From the NCBI GenBank assembly GCA_959605275.1, contig CAUHFD010000178.1:1-5846 (forward strand): a stretch of 5,846 bases of DNA. Reading direction: 5' to 3'. Each line of letters opens with the position of its first letter. Position 1 is the stretch's first letter. The notes below the pieces were generated by a model. That model made no database searches. It had not been told where the DNA came from and worked only from the letters and a program-made list of their open reading frames with translations. Positions 5,538-5,846 of this stretch are shown here, one piece after another. The position numbers and the translations under genes are program-made. Source of the DNA: an uncultured Eubacteriales bacterium. Its GTDB lineage: Bacteria; Bacillota; Clostridia; Oscillospirales; Ruminococcaceae.

Positions 5538-5750
5538 ATTTCCACACTTTCCACAGAGTTTTCCACAAAGAAAACAAACGTTTGACGAAATATCCCAAAT
5601 CCTCTTAAATGACGTATCTACGCTGTTTGTCCCACCGGATTTGAAACGAATATATGTTTTTTTTCGACAGTCTTTTTTTAATCTGCGTAGTTATCGGTTT
5701 TATTCGGGTGAAAATCCTGTGGAAAACTCTGTGGAAACTGTGAGGAATTA
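5538..5750. other. oriC: Putative chromosomal replication origin (oriC)
   Basis: Left cluster, forward DnaA-box-like 9-mers: ATTTCCACA (5538-5546), CTTTCCACA (5547-5555, directly adjacent) and TTTTCCACA (5559-5567). Right cluster, reverse: TGTGGAAAA (5718-5726) and TGTGGAAAC (5730-5738), with a poor TGTGAGGAA at 5739-5747. The consensus is TTATCCACA; TTTTCCACA differs at one position and the others at two. Bases 5548-5567 are the exact reverse complement of 5718-5737. DNA between and to the right is AT-rich and could include the unwinding element (about 5640-5700 or 5745-5820). No protein gene fits in 5439-5846. Firmicutes origins lie beside dnaA, usually between rpmH and dnaA; neither gene is inside the window, so the call rests on the boxes alone. 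Confidence 0.75.
5583..5669. promoter_or_regulatory. Spo0A-box-like sites inside the putative oriC
   Basis: TGACGAA at 5583-5589 (plus strand) fits TGNCGAA, and TTCGACA at 5663-5669 is an exact 0A box on the minus strand. Both lie between the two DnaA-box clusters. The first is embedded in TTTGACGAAATA (5581-5592), a 12-mer that also occurs at 3689-3700 upstream of spo0A, and overlaps a perfect palindrome CAAACGTTTG (5575-5584). In B. subtilis, Spo0A binds 0A boxes in oriC and restrains initiation; a similar role here is inferred. Confidence 0.5.
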
Positions 5751-5784
5751 TTTACGGTAAAAATATTCTTGATATTATTTAAAA

Positions 5785-5833
5785 AAACAGCTTGACTTTT
5801 TTTTTGATTTAAGTTATAATGATTAAGCTGTTT
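5785..5833 (+). promoter_or_regulatory. Strong sigma-A promoter within a 9-base inverted repeat, reading out of the window
   Basis: TTGACT (5792-5797), a 17-base spacer and TATAAT (5815-5820) make the best sigma-A promoter in the window, with a start near 5827. A perfect inverted repeat AAACAGCTT (5785-5793) and AAGCTGTTT (5825-5833) brackets it, covering the -35 edge and the start site, as an operator pair might. Next to the DnaA boxes, the downstream gene is probably dnaA or rpmH. An ATG at 5835 is too close to the start site and lacks an SD, so I do not call a gene. Confidence 0.75.
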
Positions 5834-5846
5834 GATGACGCAAACA

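Overview
The window looks like a piece of a low- to mid-GC Clostridia chromosome, most likely a spore-forming member of the Oscillospiraceae/Ruminococcaceae type. The evidence is a Spo0A with a classical DNA-binding domain, a Firmicutes-style type 1 galactose pathway, a DUF1015 protein, SD-led genes, sigma-A-type promoters and short intrinsic terminators. The genus cannot be fixed from the sequence.

Layout, left to right. Bases 1-204 hold a possible terminator of an upstream gene and a weak leader for galK. Then come galK (galactokinase, 205-1476) and galT (UDP-glucose--hexose-1-phosphate uridylyltransferase, 1515-2489), on the + strand and 38 bases apart, almost certainly one operon carrying the first two catalytic steps of the Leloir pathway (no galE is in the window). 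They converge on spo0A (complement 2570-3358), and the two units share one bidirectional terminator (2511-2550).

The 830 bases between spo0A and the next gene have two halves. The spo0A-proximal half (about 3359-3720) contains a good minus-strand promoter and several Spo0A-box matches, suggesting autoregulation. The other half (3812-4190) contains an unusual modular repeat: a near-identical 49-base block occurs twice, three promoter-like TGTTATA elements punctuate it, and two hairpins of unrelated sequence occupy the same slot between them. A GC-rich structured leader then runs into the DUF1015 gene (4191-5438), which has no Shine-Dalgarno sequence next to its start.

After the DUF1015 terminator, bases 5486-5846 look like a chromosomal replication origin (oriC). 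Two clusters of DnaA-box-like sequences face each other as an exact 20-base inverted repeat 150 bases apart. They lie in AT-rich DNA and are followed by a strong sigma-A promoter that reads out of the window, probably toward dnaA or rpmH. The space between the clusters carries one exact and one near-consensus Spo0A box. If this is oriC, the sporulation master regulator is encoded about 2.2 kb from the origin and may bind that origin directly. That link and the modular repeat are the two most interesting aspects of the window.
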